DNA of 9,730 bases from Calditrichota bacterium (lineage in GTDB: Bacteria > Zixibacteria > MSB-5A5 > GN15 > FEB-12): positions 1 through 9,730 of the forward strand of contig QQUK01000129.1 of the NCBI GenBank assembly GCA_008501655.1. The letters are read 5' to 3'. A program made the translations under genes and the position numbers. Shown here one piece after another: positions 6,747-9,730 of this stretch (position 1 is its first letter; each line of letters begins with the position of its first letter). Below the pieces are notes generated by a model. The model searched no databases. It was not told the DNA's origin and worked only from the letters and a program-made list of their open reading frames with translations.

Positions 6747-9730
6747 CTAATAGAATAAATATCTGACCAAAAAGACCAGATCTGAAATGTCTACAACATT
6801 GTTATAGTCCATATCAAGAACAATGAGATATTCAGGCGAGGGACCACCGTTAAAGGCGAAGTCAACCCATCCAACCACATCAGCGATATCAATCTCTCCA
6901 TCTAAATTGAAATCCCCCGATCGATGACCGATTAAAGTTACCGGAGAGGTAAAATATAAAGGTCTGCCGTCAAAATATGTCCCGGTTAGGGAAAAGTTGT
7001 TGATAGTTGTATCCCGGAACATACCGTATGTGTTAAGGAAGTCGGTGACGTTGTAATAGAGTAATCCGGTCTGTCCGGCAAAGCCCGGAACCGAGGAACT
7101 ATAGGAAATAGAGTCAACACTGATTGTATCATTTATGACAAGAGAAGTATAATCAATGAAGTTACCTACTCCGGAAACATCATCATAACCGAAGCGGATT
7201 ACTCCGGTCATTGGTTCGAGAGCTTGTTTAAAAAGAATATGCTGTGGGTTCGGTGAGATGACAGCTTTTAACTGAGCATCATCAGCCGGTTGTGGAGTCC
7301 GGAGAATAGATTTCAGCAATTCTATGGTTGAAGATGTAGGATTTCCTGAAGCTACAGCCATTTTAATGAATACATACTGGCTATCTCCCGGGTTCATGTC
7401 AAACGGTCCCATTGATGCCATCATTCTTTTATCTGAAACTGTTGGGTCAATGTCACCGGTTCCCGTTGAAGGATCTCCGGCAAACATATATTTTGTCGGG
7501 ACGCCATTGTAATAATAAGTGCTTCCATCTCTATCCAATCCCTGCATATAATTATAGCTCTGTGTATAATCATCTGGGTCGGTTCCATTCATATACGCTG
7601 AAAATGCAGTCATACCGAGATTTTTGTATCCGGGAATAGAATTGTTATCAAAGAGAGCTGTATCTGAACCTGTTCCCGGTACTATCGGACCGTTGAGGAC
7701 TTTGAAGCCTATCGCAGGTGGATTATTTTCGTAATTTTCATCGAACGGAAATCCATTGTAGCAATAGAAAATATCCAGGAGGGAATCACATCCAACTAAA
7801 TCGTCGATACTATAGCCTAAATCCGGATCCGACCAGAGAGCTACATACATATCATTGATTATATTGGATCCTTTATTGTATAATTTATATTTTATATAGA
7901 TTGAAGAACCATCCGGATTTGAGACAATATCAGTATGTAAAGTTTGAGTAAAGTAGAATGTATCAGGAGTTGTTGCCTTGATGGTAGTCATTCTAAAGAT
8001 TGTTCCGAGTTCCGGTAAATCCTGAGTAAACGGAGGTTGTGAACCGCCGTTCCAGTTAACAAGAACGGTACGTGCCATTATTTCTTCATCATTGAATGGG
8101 TAGGAACCGGCATTCATATTTCCCAGATCAAATGATGCAACATCAGCATTGTATCCTGATTCTCCGGGAGAATCGTCTGGTGGAAGCAACCAGTATATCC
8201 AGTCAGTGTACGGATCATCATTACTCCCTGATATAGAGTGTTCATATCCGCCATTTCCGAAATTTGAATCACCCCAGTTGTTTAGATTATAGGTTCCATC
8301 CCCGTCAGTATCTATCATCCAGGGAAGTAATCTGACATCATCAGAGGGATCATCGGGAGTACCTATTCCTGTTCGCCAAAGTTCAAAAGGGACATGATAG
8401 ATTGGTTCAGGATATGGTTCAAAGGCACCGACAGCATAACTTCCTTCTTCGGTAAATCTCATTTCATAATCATATAAACCAACATCAGATGCATTATCGT
8501 TTCGCAGGACTCTTTCAAGGAAAGAAGCATATGATGCTCGTGTACCGCCATCGTTAGTACCCCCATTATCACCGGTGGCTATCAGCCAAATACCGTTACC
8601 TACCTGCTGACCATCTGTTGGATAGCCGTCAGGATCAACGCCTGTCGGAGCCGGATAATCATACCAGGTTGCTGCCGCAGATTCCGGCGGGTCTACGGTT
8701 CCTGCACCATTCGCGACGACTTCAAAAGATTCAAAGCCACTCCCTTCGGAGAAGTTAGCTGTAACTTTAATCTGGTATCCGTCAACTATCGGTGAATCAT
8801 TACCTCCGTTAAAGTCTGTTTGCCACATCAGTTTATAAATACCGGCGGTTTCGTCATACAGATGCCAGGCTACATCTAAGGTGTCATATATAAAAATACC
8901 CGGTTCATTAATAGGGTCCGGTTCCATAGAATCTATAGCGATACCAGCTGTATCTGCAAATTCAACTCTATAAGAATGACCGGTAAAGAAGTTTTCATCA
9001 ACCAATTCCACCGTTACTTGAGCGGCAGTATTCCCTATATGGGTAACATTTAGTATATTTTGTGGGCTTGTTATCGTATCAACTGCGGTATATGGGTAGG
9101 CGAATACAGATTGTTTTATCTCAACACCTAACGGGTCAGTAGCCATATTGAAATGCTGATTTGGATTTGCGTCATTATAAACAGACCAGAGGAATTGATC
9201 ACCGGACATGACCGGCGTTCCTCCACCGGTAACCGGAGCTCCCTGCGAAACCCCATAATCAAGATAATCAATGTAATCCTGATTAGGGTTACTTTGCATA
9301 GAATCGAGATAGAGTTTGAAATTTCTGAAATTGGGGCTATCAGGTAAGTATGTTCCGTTTTCCATCGGCCCCGGTACATATTCTGAAGAATATTCAGAAA
9401 CGGTAACTCTTGTTTCACCGTTTACTTTACCGCCAATCCAGAGTCCGGCTGCATAAAGCGGAGAATGGTTGGAAGTCAAATTGGCGTTTGTTCTGATATC
9501 AGAAGTGTCTGTAACAGGATACCAGGTTCCATAATCATACCCAAAAAAGCCGGAAAGGTCTCGACCAAAGTTTCCGTGGTTGGTTACAAACATCGTAATC
9601 AGGTTTGCATTTATCAGGGAAGTGTTGTCAATAGTGCGGAATGGTTCTTGTTGATTCTCTTGAGTTTCCGGAGTGATTCCCCGGGGTAGTGCAAATAGAG
9701 AAGAAGCAACCAGAATGGTTACAACAAAAA
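6747..9730 (-). CDS. Large secreted paralogue with internal block D and C-terminal dockerin-like domain, 5'-truncated
   Basis: At least 993 residues are visible, read from 9728 down to a TAG at 6747-6749. The frame is open to the right edge: the codons before the Met at 9593 encode a signal-peptide core (FVVTILVASSLFALP) and a linker ending IDNTSLINANLIT, matching VDNTTLIDINRIL in the plus-strand paralogue, so the true start is a few codons beyond the window. Order of blocks: A (9593 to about 9100; MFVTNHGNFGRDLSG, EYSSEYVPGPM, GDQFLWSVYND), D (about 9068-7944), B (about 7920-7300; YKLYNKG, DPDLG, NGTDPDD), an Ig-like region (about 7280-6930), and a dockerin-like pair (6917-6750) with Ca loops DFNLDGEIDIAD and DMDYNNVVDISD. 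The protein stops at VRYLFY, where relatives often continue with Gly-Gly-Pro. Likely exported, function unknown. CGT is used for only 1 of 23 arginines, unlike the plus-strand genes. Confidence 0.9.
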   Translation of the reverse strand, partial: FVVTILVASSLFALPRGITPETQENQQEPFRTIDNTSLINANLITMFVTNHGNFGRDLSGFFGYDYGTWYPVTDTSDIRTNANLTSNHSPLYAAGLWIGGKVNGETRVTVSEYSSEYVPGPMENGTYLPDSPNFRNFKLYLDSMQSNPNQDYIDYLDYGVSQGAPVTGGGTPVMSGDQFLWSVYNDANPNQHFNMATDPLGVEIKQSVFAYPYTAVDTITSPQNILNVTHIGNTAAQVTVELVDENFFTGHSYRVEFADTAGIAIDSMEPDPINEPGIFIYDTLDVAWHLYDETAGIYKLMWQTDFNGGNDSPIVDGYQIKVTANFSEGSGFESFEVVANGAGTVDPPESAAATWYDYPAPTGVDPDGYPTDGQQVGNGIWLIATGDNGGTNDGGTRASYASFLERVLRNDNASDVGLYDYEMRFTEEGSYAVGAFEPYPEPIYHVPFELWRTGIGTPDDPSDDVRLLPWMIDTDGDGTYNLNNWGDSNFGNGGYEHSISGSNDDPYTDWIYWLLPPDDSPGESGYNADVASFDLGNMNAGSYPFNDEEIMARTVLVNWNGGSQPPFTQDLPELGTIFRMTTIKATTPDTFYFTQTLHTDIVSNPDGSSIYIKYKLYNKGSNIINDMYVALWSDPDLGYSIDDLVGCDSLLDIFYCYNGFPFDENYENNPPAIGFKVLNGPIVPGTGSDTALFDNNSIPGYKNLGMTAFSAYMNGTDPDDYTQSYNYMQGLDRDGSTYYYNGVPTKYMFAGDPSTGTGDIDPTVSDKRMMASMGPFDMNPGDSQYVFIKMAVASGNPTSSTIELLKSILRTPQPADDAQLKAVISPNPQHILFKQALEPMTGVIRFGYDDVSGVGNFIDYTSLVINDTISVDSISYSSSVPGFAGQTGLLYYNVTDFLNTYGMFRDTTINNFSLTGTYFDGRPLYFTSPVTLIGHRSGDFNLDGEIDIADVVGWVDFAFNGGPSPEYLIVLDMDYNNVVDISDLVFLVRYLFY
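6750..6917 (-). other. Dockerin-like C-terminal domain
   Basis: Two EF-hand-like loops are visible, each following the dockerin pattern D-x-N/D-x-D/N-G/N-x-x-x-x-x-D: DFNLDGEIDIAD and DMDYNNVVDISD, each followed by a hydrophobic helix (VVGWVDFAFNGG and LVFLVRYLFY). Classical dockerins bind cohesins in cellulosomes; in FCB candidate phyla similar pairs end many secreted proteins with no known cohesin. No cohesin is in this window. The second helix ends at the stop codon without the usual tail. Confidence 0.82.
7944..9068 (-). repeat. Block D, copy 2, inside the A-B unit
   Basis: This ~375-residue segment is the homologue of 4210-5319, from NILNVTHIGN to DTFYFTQ. It lies between KQSVFAYPYT (end of block A) and NPDGSSIYIKYKLYNKG (start of block B), two blocks that are contiguous in the plus-strand paralogue. 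Both junctions keep the reading frame. It contains DTDGDGTYN (8312-8286), a Ca-loop-like motif that is degenerate in copy 1. Borders are approximate. Confidence 0.85.

Noticed and set aside
6738..6751. AT-rich palindrome ATTAGA-AA-TCTAAT over the stop of the minus-strand gene
   Set aside because: Short and AT-rich next to a far stronger terminator; no reason to assign it a role.
7944..9068. Block D in the minus-strand gene as an assembly chimera of the plus-strand gene
   Set aside because: The two copies differ at many amino acids and most synonymous sites, the frame is kept at both junctions, and its codon use matches the rest of the minus-strand gene. A chimera with an unseen third paralogue is not fully excluded.
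6747..9593. Met at 9593 as the start of the minus-strand gene
   Set aside because: The frame continues upstream with a signal-peptide-like run and a linker homologous to the plus-strand paralogue; this Met aligns with an internal Met (residue 50) of that protein.

Overview
The window looks like a chromosomal segment of a Gram-negative bacterium of the Fibrobacteres-Chlorobi-Bacteroidetes (FCB) superphylum, probably one of its uncultured or little-cultured lineages (Marinimicrobia, KSB1, Zixibacteria, Calditrichaeota or similar). The grounds are a TonB-dependent receptor, a PorV/PorQ-type outer-membrane barrel, a very large secreted protein ending in a FlgD-like/type IX-secretion (T9SS)-style C-terminal domain, and a second large secreted protein ending in a dockerin-like Ca-binding pair. 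The phylum cannot be fixed from this sequence alone. The DNA is moderately AT-rich, almost fully coding, and I see no tRNA, rRNA, CRISPR array or insertion sequence.

Layout: (1) 2-2305 (+), a TonB-dependent receptor cut by the left edge. (2) 2326-5676 (+), an 1116-residue secreted multidomain protein. (3) 5695-6684 (+), a PorV/PorQ-family barrel of 329 residues. These three are tightly spaced (gaps of 20 and 18 bases) and read like one transcription unit, which ends at a strong hairpin with A and T tracts on its two sides (6705-6734). (4) 6747-9730 (-), a convergent gene for a second large secreted protein, cut by the right edge just inside its signal peptide.

The most interesting feature is the relation between the two giant proteins. 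They are diverged paralogues sharing an N-terminal block (A), a second block (B) and a block of about 370 residues (D), but in different orders. The left protein is A-B-FN3-like-D-FlgD/T9SS-like tail; the right one is A-D-B-Ig-like-dockerin. Block D therefore sits in frame inside what is a continuous A-B unit in the left protein, and the C-terminal module differs. Synonymous sites and arginine codon use differ strongly, so this is an old relationship and not a recent copy.

A working inference is that the left three genes form an export/uptake unit at the outer membrane: the receptor and barrel lie in the membrane and the large protein is secreted cargo. The right gene would be an independently transcribed relative with a different retention device. 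Substrates and ligands cannot be read from the sequence.
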